DNA from: Candidatus Saccharimonadota bacterium
Lineage (GTDB): Bacteria > Patescibacteriota > Saccharimonadia > Saccharimonadales > Saccharimonadaceae
Reading direction: 5' to 3'
Assembly: GCA_016199685.1 (NCBI GenBank)
Contig: JACQGD010000018.1
Location: forward strand, 13,037 to 21,962
DNA: 8,926 nt
Position 1 is the first letter of the stretch; every line of letters begins with the position of its first letter. Positions 1-5,694 of the stretch are shown in pieces. The position numbers were made by a program, and so were the translations under genes. Under the pieces are notes generated by a model. It was not told the origin of the DNA. It ran no database searches and was given only the letters and a program-made list of their open reading frames with translations.

Positions 1-448
1 AACACAAGCACATGAGGGACAGACGAGATTTGACGGAAGTCCGTATATTGAGCATCCGCTGCGAGTGATGCGAACAGTTGAAAACCAGGGTCATTCAAGA
101 AGAGTACAAATAGTTGGCGTACTCCACGATACCGTCGAAGACAGTGACTGGACATTTGAGATGCTGCGAGAGGAAGGTTTTGACAAGAGCGTCATTTATC
201 CGCTTGAGTTGTTGACGAAAGACACGCCAAATAGAGAACTTTCTGACGAGGAGAAGCAGTTTGAGTACGAACTCTATGTTCAGCGGCTATCGGTCAATGC
301 CTGTGCTCGGGCGGTGAAGAAGGCGGATTTGTTTGATAATCTTGACCTCACTGGCCTTGAGAATCCTTCAAAAAAGAGGATTATGAACATCGAGAAATAC
401 GGTCGAGCGCACATGTATCTTGCACGCTTTCCGCAACCCCGGCTCTAG
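1..448 (+). CDS. RelA/SpoT- or MESH1-like HD-domain (p)ppGpp hydrolase, C-terminal part, 5' truncated
   Basis: The reading frame is open from the left edge (first full codon at position 2) to TAG at 446-448, so the gene begins outside the window. A GTG/ATG pair at 65-70 could be mistaken for the start, but conserved family sequence lies upstream of it: AHEGQTRFDGSPYIEHPLRV, which matches the HxGQxRxxGxPYIxHP signature of the RelA/SpoT hydrolase domain. Next comes VLHDTVEDSDWT, with the metal-binding HD pair and the ED dipeptide typical of (p)ppGpp hydrolases, and then VKKADLFDNL, corresponding to the usual VKxADRxxN helix. No synthetase or TGS domain follows, so this is a small single-domain enzyme of MESH1/SAH type. 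The expected reaction is Mn-dependent removal of the 3'-pyrophosphate from (p)ppGpp. The Arg normal in VKxADR is Leu here, so a related nucleotide-hydrolase activity is possible. The stop codon abuts the convergent ACT gene. Confidence 0.8.
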   Translation, partial: TQAHEGQTRFDGSPYIEHPLRVMRTVENQGHSRRVQIVGVLHDTVEDSDWTFEMLREEGFDKSVIYPLELLTKDTPNRELSDEEKQFEYELYVQRLSVNACARAVKKADLFDNLDLTGLENPSKKRIMNIEKYGRAHMYLARFPQPRL

Positions 449-1078
449 CTATAGCTGAACGAGACATTCAAGCGCGCGGTTAGTGTCGCCGCGCCCGATG
501 ATAACAGTTAGCTCATCGTGAGAAGAGGTCACTTCTTCAAGGTTTATACCATTGAATGCTAGCTTTTGAAGCACATACGCACAGACGCCTGGATTCGGAA
601 GGTGACCCGGCTTTAATTTGATCGTGATGCCAACTAGATCATCTTTTATTGTTGTATCCTCAAAGTGTTCAGCGAGATCATGAATGACCTGTTGTTTACC
701 GATGAGAGCCGTATGCCACACGCCTCGGGTATATAATGCGTATTCATGGTTTTTGTGGAGCTCTGCAAGTGCGGCAAAGAAGAAGTCAGCGTCTAGATTT
801 ACCTGCGTGATAGATACGATGCTCAACCCAGATTGAACCGATGCTTCACCGATAAATTGATCGAAGTCTACTGAGAGGTTTAGAGATGCATCTTTCCCGT
901 AGCGATTTAACGCGAGTGTAATGGACTCTACGGCAATACGTTCTCCAACCTCCTGCTCGATTTCTGGATGAATTTTACGAGCGAGGGCCGACGAATTAAT
1001 GAGGTCATCGTGCATAAATGATGCATGGAACGGGTGGGCGGTGATCCAACTTCGCACTCTATCTGATACTGAAATCAT
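449..1078 (-). CDS. Predicted regulator: N-terminal HTH-like region plus C-terminal ACT domain
   Basis: This 209-residue soluble protein has a C-terminal segment (about 146-209) that reads as an ACT domain: a beta strand GITIKL, then NPGV, a helix YVLQKLAFNGIN, then VTSSHDELTVII and a helix RALECL. This is the pattern of small-molecule, often amino-acid, binding domains in aspartokinases and regulators. The N-terminal 60 residues (HDDLINSSALARKIHPEIE, then an Ile/Ala/Leu-rich helix ending LNRYG) resemble the helix-turn-helix-like start of 'predicted regulator of amino acid metabolism, contains ACT domain' proteins known mainly from archaea (COG2150-like). That similarity is from memory, not a search. 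The middle (residues 61-145) is unassigned. A role as an amino-acid-responsive regulator is inferred. The ATG at 1076-1078 is preceded by AGGAG with a 5-nt gap. The gene diverges from the GNAT gene and is convergent, with no spacer, with the HD gene. Confidence 0.7.
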   Translation of the reverse strand: MISVSDRVRSWITAHPFHASFMHDDLINSSALARKIHPEIEQEVGERIAVESITLALNRYGKDASLNLSVDFDQFIGEASVQSGLSIVSITQVNLDADFFFAALAELHKNHEYALYTRGVWHTALIGKQQVIHDLAEHFEDTTIKDDLVGITIKLKPGHLPNPGVCAYVLQKLAFNGINLEEVTSSHDELTVIIGRGDTNRALECLVQL

Positions 1079-1083
1079 GCTAT

Positions 1084-1088
1084 CTCCT
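1084..1088 (-). promoter_or_regulatory. Shine-Dalgarno site of the ACT-domain gene
   Basis: AGGAG on the minus strand lies 5 nt before the ATG at 1078. It fixes this start and contrasts with the divergent GNAT gene, which has no such site. Confidence 0.8.
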
Positions 1089-1093
1089 GATTA

Positions 1094-1123
1094 ATTTTAG
1101 TCAAAATGATTTAAAATGAACAA
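1094..1123 (-). promoter_or_regulatory. Candidate promoter of the ACT-domain gene
   Basis: On the minus strand, TTGTTC (1123-1118) and TAAAAT (1099-1094) are separated by 18 nt, placing transcription start just ahead of the Shine-Dalgarno site. The -10 is good and the -35 is poor (TTG only). Two of the three phased AAAATG repeats fall inside this promoter. Confidence 0.4.
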
Positions 1124-1127
1124 AATG
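1103..1127. repeat. Three phased AAAATG direct repeats in the divergent promoter region
   Basis: AAAATG occurs at 1103-1108, 1113-1118 and 1122-1127, a spacing of 10 and 9 bp, about one helical turn. The sites sit between the ACT-domain gene and the GNAT gene, over the minus-strand promoter. They could be a repeated protein-binding site or phased A-tracts that bend the DNA. The region is AT-rich, so chance is not excluded. Confidence 0.4.
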
Positions 1128-1136
1128 TATATATTT

Positions 1137-1171
1137 TTGATAATATCATAGCACCGCCCTATGATCAATAT
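1137..1171 (+). promoter_or_regulatory. Leaderless promoter of the GNAT-like gene
   Basis: TTGATA (1137-1142), a 17-nt spacer and TATGAT (1160-1165) form a near-consensus sigma-70-type promoter. Only 6 nt separate the -10 from ATG at 1172, so the predicted +1 is the A of the start codon. No Shine-Dalgarno sequence is present. Confidence 0.7.
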
Positions 1172-1657
1172 ATGACACGGATACGACATAACTTACAGAC
1201 ACGACAAGCAACTGAAATGGATACTCAATATATCTTTGACGCACATATGTATGGAAACGAAGACGCACTAGATACAATGCCTCACTCGATCGATACATAT
1301 GATCAAATTCAAAAATGTATTGCAAACCCAGATTGGCGACAATATATTGTTGCGATGGCCGGCACTGCGATCGTCGGTGCGGCCTATGTGATTGAAACGC
1401 CAATACCTGCTGTTGGCAAAAGAGGGCAATACATTGATATGATGCGAGTGAGCGAAGGGCACCGGTGTCACGAAATTGAACAACGACTCATCGGCCGAGC
1501 GGCAGCTATTGCGATTGAAAATGCTCCTGACAGAAGTTCAGAGCGATCGTTTCTGAGGATGGATTCACTTTCACAGACCACAAACGTTGCAGTGCGCAAC
1601 TTGCGGCTACGGGGTGATGAGCTGACTGCTGCGGCCCAGATGCTGCGACAAGAATAA
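1172..1657 (+). CDS. Divergent GNAT-like N-acetyltransferase
   Basis: This 161-residue protein fits the GNAT fold order. Early residues RQATEMDTQYIFDAH match the opening strand and helix (R.AT..D...I). Next come a strand pair QYIVAMAGTAIVGAAYVIE, the motif-A region QYIDMMRVSEGHRCHEIEQRLIGRAAAIAIE, and a final NVAVRNLRLRGDE, which resembles the N..A..LY.r.GF ending of the family. GNAT enzymes move an acyl group from acyl-CoA to an amine. The pyrophosphate loop normally reads R/QxxGxG/A, but here it is HRCHEI without the glycines, so catalysis is uncertain and the protein may be a very divergent or inactive member. The substrate is unknown. The start at 1172 is supported by a promoter whose +1 falls on the ATG. 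The gene lies between the divergent ACT gene and the YdjM-like gene, whose promoter begins in its last codons. Confidence 0.55.
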   Translation: MTRIRHNLQTRQATEMDTQYIFDAHMYGNEDALDTMPHSIDTYDQIQKCIANPDWRQYIVAMAGTAIVGAAYVIETPIPAVGKRGQYIDMMRVSEGHRCHEIEQRLIGRAAAIAIENAPDRSSERSFLRMDSLSQTTNVAVRNLRLRGDELTAAAQMLRQE

Positions 1658-1678
1658 GAATTTTGCTATGATAAGTGA
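1645..1678 (+). promoter_or_regulatory. Extended -10 leaderless promoter of the YdjM-like gene
   Basis: TGCTATGAT (1664-1672) is an extended -10 (TGn plus TATGAT). It lies 6 nt before ATG at 1679, so +1 coincides with the start codon. A weak -35, GCGACA (1645-1650), stands 16 nt upstream and overlaps the end of the GNAT gene. No Shine-Dalgarno site is present. Confidence 0.65.
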
Positions 1679-2263
1679 ATGATAGCACGAACACACGATC
1701 TTGCGGCGATTACGGGACTGACGATTGTCGTTATTGTGTTGTCTCCGCTGCCGCCACTTAGTCTTGCAACGATTCTTGTTGCGCTTCTTGCAAATCAACT
1801 CGGTGGTATCGCACCGGATATCGATCAGCCGACTGCACCATTCTGGCGAAACTTGCCGATAGGTGGATTATTTGGTCGAATGGTTGGCCGGATGCTTGGT
1901 GGACATCGTTTTTTAACGCACTCGCTCCTCGGATTATGGCTTGTTGGGTTTTTGTTTCATACGCTCCTACTTTTCTTGCAGCCGATCATGCCGCATGTAG
2001 AGATTGAATATGTTTGGTGGGCATTTATGATCGGCATGGTGAGTCACTTAATCATGGATAGCTTTACCAAAGAAGGAGTGCCATGGTTACTGCCACTACC
2101 TATAAAATTTGGATTTCCTCCTGTGCGAAAGCTTCGAATAACGACGGGAAAGTTTGGTGAAAAGTATATTTTATTTCCATTGCTGGCGCTTGTACTTATT
2201 GGGATTTGCTGTCTATATTACCCAGATCTTGTCGATTTGTTTCATCGGCGTATAACAGAGTAA
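1679..2263 (+). CDS. YdjM/DUF457-family membrane-bound metal-dependent hydrolase
   Basis: This 194-residue multi-pass membrane protein carries the conserved polar residues of the YdjM (DUF457, LexA-regulated inner-membrane hydrolase) family. They are His6 in the first helix, APDID (Asp47, Asp49) after the first long hydrophobic stretch (about 8-42), GGHRFLTH (His76, Arg77, His81), and SHLIMD (His123, Asp127) followed by FTKEGVPWLLPLP. These His/Asp positions are thought to bind metal at the membrane face. Hydrophobic helices are visible near 8-42, 83-102, 110-126 and 164-185. The family's substrate is not established; some members are linked to phospholipid or DNA-damage responses. The start is set by the extended -10 promoter 6 nt upstream. 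The next gene starts 41 nt downstream with its own promoter. Confidence 0.85.
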   Translation: MIARTHDLAAITGLTIVVIVLSPLPPLSLATILVALLANQLGGIAPDIDQPTAPFWRNLPIGGLFGRMVGRMLGGHRFLTHSLLGLWLVGFLFHTLLLFLQPIMPHVEIEYVWWAFMIGMVSHLIMDSFTKEGVPWLLPLPIKFGFPPVRKLRITTGKFGEKYILFPLLALVLIGICCLYYPDLVDLFHRRITE

Positions 2264-2268
2264 AATGC

Positions 2269-2304
2269 TTGTGTCTATATAGTAAAGAGTGCTAGAGTGT
2301 AAGA
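2269..2304 (+). promoter_or_regulatory. Probable leaderless promoter of the FAD oxidase gene
   Basis: TGCTAGAGT (2290-2298) is an extended -10 ending 6 nt before ATG at 2305, the same spacing as in the two genes upstream. A weak -35, TTGTGT (2269-2274), lies 18 nt before it. A competing -10, TATAGT at 2278-2283, would give a leader of about 15 nt. There is no clear Shine-Dalgarno site for either. Confidence 0.5.
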
Positions 2305-3675
2305 ATGGATTTACAAGCAGAACTTTCAAAGATTTTTCAAGGTGACCTTGATACAACAGATGAGCTTCGTGAATTTTATTCACACGATGCGAGTCTTTTC
2401 GAGCTCAAGCCGCAAGTCGTTGGTTTCCCTAAATCAACCCAGGACGTGCAAAATGTCGTACGATTCGTCACGGCAAATAAACAGGCATATCCTGAACTCA
2501 GTATTGTTCCACGTGGACGAGGTACCGATATGTCCGGCGGCGCGATTGGACAATCTGTCGTGCTTGACTTCAGTAAATACATGAAGCAGCTTCATGAAGT
2601 GACACCAGAATCGGCGCGCGTGCAACCAGGTATGCTTTTTCGTGAATTTGACGTTGAGACGTTGAAGCAGGGAAGTATTTTGCCAAGCTATCCGGCAAGT
2701 CGTGATATGGCTTCGGTTGGCGGTATGGCGAGTAACAACTCAGGTGGAGAAAAGTCGCTTGAATATGGAAAAACTGATAATTTTGTCTCAGAACTCTCTG
2801 TAGTGCTCAGTGATGGTAATGAATATGTCATTCGCCCGATTAACCGCGAAGAGCTCACTGCAAAGATGAACCAAGGTGATTTCGAAGGTAATCTGTACGC
2901 ACGAACATTTGAACTTCTGGATGCGCACTATGATGAAATTCAAGCTGCAAAGCCAAAAGTATCGAAAGATTCGACTGGCTATCACCTCTGGAATGTGTGG
3001 AATCGTGAGACGGGTATTTTTGACCTGACGAAGTTATTTGTTGGCGCACAAGGAACGCTCGGAATCATTACGGACATTAAATTCAAACTCGTGCCAGCGA
3101 GAAAACATTCAGGCCTGCTTGTTCTCTTTTTGAAGAATAGTAACGATCTTGGCGAACTGATTCCAAAAGTGCTTGAACATAAGCCGGCAACTTTTGAGAG
3201 CTTCGACGACAAGACGCTTTGGCTGAGTATTCGGTTCATGCCAAGTTTCCTCAAGATGCTTGGACCTGTACGATTTATCCATCTTCTCATTACGCTTATT
3301 CCAGATGGACTGCAGCTTTTGCACGGTATCCCAAAGCTGATTCTCCTCGTTGAATTTAACGGTGAAACTGCCGAAGAAGTTCGTGAAAAAGTAAAAGCAC
3401 TCCATAAAGATCTAAAAGGGCAGCGAGCTCGGTACGAAATCAACGGATTCGAAGAGGCGGCTTCTGAAGGAAAAAGTGAGAAGTTCTGGATTCTTCGCCG
3501 CAACAGTTTCCAAATTCTTCGTAGCAAGGTAAAAGACAAACACACGGCACCGTATATTGATAGTTATTTCAAAGACGTAAAACAGTTGTACGATCCTCAA
3601 AATATCTTCAATCCACATAAAAAGACTGATGCGGACTGGGACTTTAGCTACGAACATATACGACAAAGTTTTTAG
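2305..3675 (+). CDS. FAD-linked oxidase, GlcD / D-lactate dehydrogenase type, with shortened substrate domain
   Basis: This 456-residue protein is predicted to be a flavoprotein that oxidises a 2-hydroxy acid such as D-lactate or glycolate. The PCMH-type FAD-binding half (about 30-262) is complete: VVGFPKSTQDVQNVVRF, VPRGRGTDMSGG (68-79), ASVGGMASNNSGG (136-148) and VGAQGTLGIITDIKFKLVP from 246. The substrate domain begins normally, with a hydrophobic membrane-association stretch around 310-350 and then FWILRRNSFQILRSKVKDKHTAPYID (to about 419). It then jumps directly to FKDVKQLYDPQNIFNP, the usual C-terminal signature. Family members of this type normally have roughly 100 more residues between these points, including an HxGDGNxH metal/substrate motif, and no such motif exists here. 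The gene is otherwise intact, with no stop or frame change. Activity is doubtful or altered. A terminator lies 65 nt past the stop. Confidence 0.85.
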   Translation: MDLQAELSKIFQGDLDTTDELREFYSHDASLFELKPQVVGFPKSTQDVQNVVRFVTANKQAYPELSIVPRGRGTDMSGGAIGQSVVLDFSKYMKQLHEVTPESARVQPGMLFREFDVETLKQGSILPSYPASRDMASVGGMASNNSGGEKSLEYGKTDNFVSELSVVLSDGNEYVIRPINREELTAKMNQGDFEGNLYARTFELLDAHYDEIQAAKPKVSKDSTGYHLWNVWNRETGIFDLTKLFVGAQGTLGIITDIKFKLVPARKHSGLLVLFLKNSNDLGELIPKVLEHKPATFESFDDKTLWLSIRFMPSFLKMLGPVRFIHLLITLIPDGLQLLHGIPKLILLVEFNGETAEEVREKVKALHKDLKGQRARYEINGFEEAASEGKSEKFWILRRNSFQILRSKVKDKHTAPYIDSYFKDVKQLYDPQNIFNPHKKTDADWDFSYEHIRQSF

Positions 3676-3740
3676 AGATTACGCTCACATTTCTGTCTAT
3701 ACAATTTCGCGAGATACTTTATAACTTTTTTGTGATGCAT

Positions 3741-3770
3741 AAAGAATCCCGCATGAATGCGGGATTCTTT
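3741..3770. terminator. Bidirectional intrinsic terminator between convergent genes
   Basis: AAAGAATCCCGCAT (3741-3754) is perfectly complementary to 3757-3770, with a GA centre. This gives a GC-cored stem flanked by an A run on one side and a T run on the other. It sits between the stops of the FAD oxidase (3675) and surface paralogue A (3793) and can serve both. Confidence 0.85.
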
Positions 3771-3792
3771 AATAGGTATGATGCTTTAGTAA

Positions 3793-4491
3793 TTAAAGTC
3801 CAAGACCAAGTACGTTGCGGCTTAGCAATTCGTTGTTGCTAAGAATGTCATTGTTTGATGCAACAGTGTTACCACTGTTTGTGACTGCTGTATTACCAGA
3901 ATTGATAGCAGTATTTGTCGTTGTATTCGTATTGGCAGTTGTGTTTGTTGTGTTGCCAGAATTTGCAGTTGTTGTAGTGTTTGTTGTGGTGTTGTTTGTC
4001 GTTGTTGGGTTACTTGTATTGTTTGAGTTTAGGTTAAGGGTGTTGCCATTAACGTTTAGCTGACGGTTGTCATTGTTGTAGATGTCACGAATACGAACGT
4101 TGTTTGTTGTAATTGTTTCGTTGTTATTGCTCGTGACTGTGCTTGTGTTAGTTACGGTGCTGTTGCTATTGAAAGAGTTGTTGACGCCAAATGTGCTCCA
4201 TGCGTGCCCAAGTTTTGTTGGAATCCAAGTAGCTTCAGTTGCTGACGTTGCTGCGACAGGTGCTGCTGTTTCGTCGGCTGCAGTTGGATCACTACACATT
4301 GTACCTGTTGCAGTCCCGGTAAGTGCTGCTGGAGTAACGTTTGATGTAAGTGCGCTGGCGATTTGTCCTTGAACAAGTTGTGTAACGATAAATGCAGATG
4401 CAAGTACTGCTGCAATGATTGATCCGATAATTGTTGCGCTCAGAAGTGCGATTTGCTGGCGATTTGCTTGATAAACTGATGGTTGTACCAT
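3793..4491 (-). CDS. Membrane-anchored Asn/Thr-rich surface protein, paralogue A
   Basis: This 232-residue protein has no recognised family. It starts with a short polar head containing YQANRQQ (7-13), then one long hydrophobic helix (about 14-40), then ASAL and an Ala/Thr linker with a single cysteine (Cys66). A conserved patch WIPTKLGHAW (89-98) leads to VNNSFNSNS. From about 103 to 222 the sequence is nearly all Asn, Thr and Ser, with NSGNT recurring three times. It ends with ILSNNELLSRN and a hydrophobic GLGL. Basic residues before the helix suggest the N-terminus stays inside and the stalk is displayed outside; the absence of an AxA site argues against cleavage. It matches paralogue B in head, helix, linker cysteine and tail cap, while the stalks differ. 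AAGGGA stands 6 nt before the ATG. A filament, adhesin or beta-solenoid stalk is speculative. Confidence 0.75.
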   Translation of the reverse strand: MVQPSVYQANRQQIALLSATIIGSIIAAVLASAFIVTQLVQGQIASALTSNVTPAALTGTATGTMCSDPTAADETAAPVAATSATEATWIPTKLGHAWSTFGVNNSFNSNSTVTNTSTVTSNNNETITTNNVRIRDIYNNDNRQLNVNGNTLNLNSNNTSNPTTTNNTTTNTTTTANSGNTTNTTANTNTTTNTAINSGNTAVTNSGNTVASNNDILSNNELLSRNVLGLGL

Positions 4492-4497
4492 GATGAT

Positions 4498-4503
4498 TCC
4501 CTT
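4498..4503 (-). promoter_or_regulatory. Shine-Dalgarno site of paralogue A
   Basis: AAGGGA on the minus strand lies 6 nt before the ATG at 4491 and supports this start over internal ones. A weak TCTC/GAGA mini-hairpin borders it upstream. Confidence 0.65.
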
Positions 4504-4523
4504 CTCGTAATGAGATATTGGTT

Positions 4524-4552
4524 AATATACGGGATCCCACCGGTCCTGTGTA
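4524..4552 (-). promoter_or_regulatory. Candidate promoter of paralogue A
   Basis: On the minus strand, TACACA (4552-4547), 17 nt and TATATT (4529-4524) give an expected start near 4517 and a 5' leader of about 26 nt carrying the Shine-Dalgarno site. A GGGATCCC palindrome lies in the spacer. The promoter lies past the terminator of paralogue B, so paralogue A can be transcribed independently. Confidence 0.5.
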
Positions 4553-4610
4553 GCTCTCAGCGTAGTACAAGTTAAATTTAAAAGCGAGCATAAGCTCGTA
4601 TATTTTTGAG

Positions 4611-4645
4611 TTTAAAAACTGCCGGTGATACCGGCAGTTTTTAAA
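4611..4645 (-). terminator. Intrinsic terminator of paralogue B
   Basis: A perfect 16-bp stem (4611-4626 with 4630-4645) has a CTGCCGG core, a 3-nt loop and A/T runs at both ends. It begins 12 nt after the stop codon of paralogue B on the minus strand and separates the two paralogues into different transcripts. A second short hairpin (CGAGC at 4585-4589 with GCTCG at 4594-4598), followed by CTTTT on the minus strand, may be a back-up. Confidence 0.88.
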
Positions 4646-4657
4646 GTTGTAACGTGA

Positions 4658-5329
4658 TTATGGTAAAACAACGACAGGAACAAGCGGGAGAACAGGTGCT
4701 TCAAGGCTGTTGTCGCTCAAGAGGCTGTTGTTCGAAAGAACTTGACTGTTATCAGTGTTCACAGAGTTATCAGTCTGCGATACTTCAGTATTCGTGTTTG
4801 TACTGTTGTTAGAGTTATCTGTATTACCCGAGTTGAGGTTGGTATTTACAGTAGTCGTATTTGTAGTAGTTGTTGTGTTGCCATTGTTCTGACCATTGTA
4901 GCTGTCAGTAACATTTGTTGTTGTTGTGCTAACTGCACTACTGTTGTTGACATTGCTTGTATTAGAGTTATATGAGTTGTTTACTGTAGCGGCCATAGGT
5001 GCTTTATATTCACCCATCTTGTGGGCTGGAGTCCATGATGTCGCATGAACAGCTCCGCTCATTCCGTGTTCTGTGTCCCATCCGCTTGTTGCGTGTGCTG
5101 CTGAACCTGTTCCACTGTTAGCTGTATCTGCTGGAGAGACACATGCCGTTGTACTTGCTGGAGTTGCTGCCGCTGGTGTTGCAGTTGCAAGTGCGCTTGC
5201 CATCTCGCCGCGCATTAATGACATAATAATAAATGTTGATACAAGTACTGCTGCGACGATTGCTCCAAACATGGCTGTTCCGAGAACGAGCGCTTGCTGG
5301 CGATTATCTGCGTATGTTGATTGACTCAT
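4658..5329 (-). CDS. Membrane-anchored Asn/Thr-rich surface protein, paralogue B
   Basis: This 223-residue protein is a paralogue of the next gene downstream on the same strand. Shared elements with that copy are: head MSQSTYADNRQQ; hydrophobic helix about 13-39 ending near RGEMASAL (A has QGQIASAL); a linker with one cysteine (Cys63) followed by a Pro-Ala-containing stretch; a Trp-Pro patch (TSWTPAHKMG); VNNSYNSN; an Asn/Thr/Ser stalk (about 123-196); and the cap VLSNNSLLSDN. Unlike A, the linker has several His (AHATSGWDTEHGMSGAVHATS) and the end is a hydrophobic Pro/Val tail, APVLPLVPVVVLP. The role is unknown. One-helix anchoring with an exposed stalk is inferred from composition and the charged head. 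AAGGGGG lies 6 nt before the ATG, and a UUCG-capped hairpin abuts it. The stop is followed at once by a strong terminator. Confidence 0.75.
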   Translation of the reverse strand: MSQSTYADNRQQALVLGTAMFGAIVAAVLVSTFIIMSLMRGEMASALATATPAAATPASTTACVSPADTANSGTGSAAHATSGWDTEHGMSGAVHATSWTPAHKMGEYKAPMAATVNNSYNSNTSNVNNSSAVSTTTTNVTDSYNGQNNGNTTTTTNTTTVNTNLNSGNTDNSNNSTNTNTEVSQTDNSVNTDNSQVLSNNSLLSDNSLEAPVLPLVPVVVLP

Positions 5330-5335
5330 GGTAAA

Positions 5336-5342
5336 CCCCCTT
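5336..5342 (-). promoter_or_regulatory. Shine-Dalgarno site of paralogue B
   Basis: AAGGGGG on the minus strand, 6 nt before ATG at 5329. Its first two A bases are also the last two bases of the adjoining hairpin stem, so folding and ribosome binding may compete slightly. Confidence 0.7.
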
Positions 5343-5354
5343 AGCCGAAGCTAA
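5341..5354 (-). promoter_or_regulatory. 5'-UTR hairpin with UUCG tetraloop in front of paralogue B
   Basis: The minus-strand RNA reads UUAGC-UUCG-GCUAA. This is a 5-bp stem closed by C-UUCG-G, an exceptionally stable tetraloop, directly upstream of the Shine-Dalgarno site. It could protect the 5' end of the mRNA or modulate initiation. The function is inferred. Confidence 0.5.
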
Positions 5355-5660
5355 TAAATTATGTTAAAGAATTGCTCCGCTTTATATCAGTAGCTTATCT
5401 TAATCCTGTAAAATCGACATCTCTGGTGGCTTTATTTATATATGCCATCTCGCTCCAGTTGTGCGCATGAGAATTTTGATAAACCCTGATAGTAAATTGC
5501 TGAACGAATCCTTAGAACTCCACGTGTTCTGATAATTAATATAATAGTTTTCTGAGAATATTACCGTTAGAATTATTACAGCAAAATAATTATAAGAGTG
5601 GGATACTATTATTTTTAAGTACGTATATTGCTTATGATTAATTTATTTTTTAATCACCTC
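5355..5660. other. AT-rich intergenic region without a supported gene
   Basis: This is the central part of the 384-bp gap between divergent paralogue B and dnaJ. Minus-strand -10-like sequences for paralogue B occur at 5358-5363 (CATAAT) and 5381-5386 (TATAAA), but neither has a convincing -35. A perfect TATAAT at 5540-5545 on the plus strand lacks a -35 and has no gene after it. Only very short open frames exist. No RNA gene or strong terminator was recognised. Confidence 0.5.
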
Positions 5661-5667
5661 TGTGAAT

Positions 5668-5694
5668 TTAGCACTCTAGACATTCAAGTGCCAA
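5668..5694 (+). promoter_or_regulatory. CIRCE operator (HrcA-binding site) of dnaJ
   Basis: TTAGCACTC (5668-5676), nine bases, then AAGTGCCAA (5686-5694). The left arm is a perfect match to CIRCE consensus and the right arm matches 7 of 9 positions of GAGTGCTAA, with the canonical 9-bp spacing. The element covers the -35 box of the dnaJ promoter, so bound HrcA would block RNA polymerase. The arms are 18 of the 27 bp and two mismatches remain. Confidence 0.88.

Noticed and set aside
65..70. GTG/ATG as the start of the HD gene.
   Set aside because: Conserved hydrolase residues (HEGQTR, PYIEHP) are encoded upstream in the same frame, so the gene starts before the window.
2982..3545. Long minus-strand open frame (187 codons) inside the FAD oxidase gene.
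   Set aside because: The plus strand encodes an unmistakable flavoprotein here. The opposite product is Ser/Arg-rich, without family features, and no promoter or ribosome-binding site was found for it.
3850..4180. TTG/TTGT-rich repetitive DNA considered as a CRISPR array or satellite.
   Set aside because: There is no regular repeat-spacer unit. The pattern is explained by Asn/Thr codons of paralogue A.
3815..5324. Several plus-strand open frames opposite the two surface genes, rich in Val/Leu and looking like membrane proteins.
   Set aside because: They are antisense images of the Asn/Thr codons (AAC/ACA read backwards give Val/Cys/Leu). The minus-strand reading has Shine-Dalgarno sites, a terminator and paralogy.
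5395..5448. Minus-strand 17-codon open frame with a GGAG 4 nt before its ATG, ending 65 nt upstream of paralogue B; possible leader peptide.
   Set aside because: Too short to tell from chance in AT-rich DNA. It has no run of regulatory codons, and no attenuator-like alternative hairpins were seen.
5467..5532. Plus-strand 21-codon open frame in the dnaJ upstream region.
   Set aside because: It has no ribosome-binding site, no promoter at the right distance and no recognisable sequence.
5540..5545. Perfect TATAAT as a promoter.
   Set aside because: No -35 at 16-18 nt, no extended -10 and no gene close downstream. Such matches are expected in AT-rich DNA.
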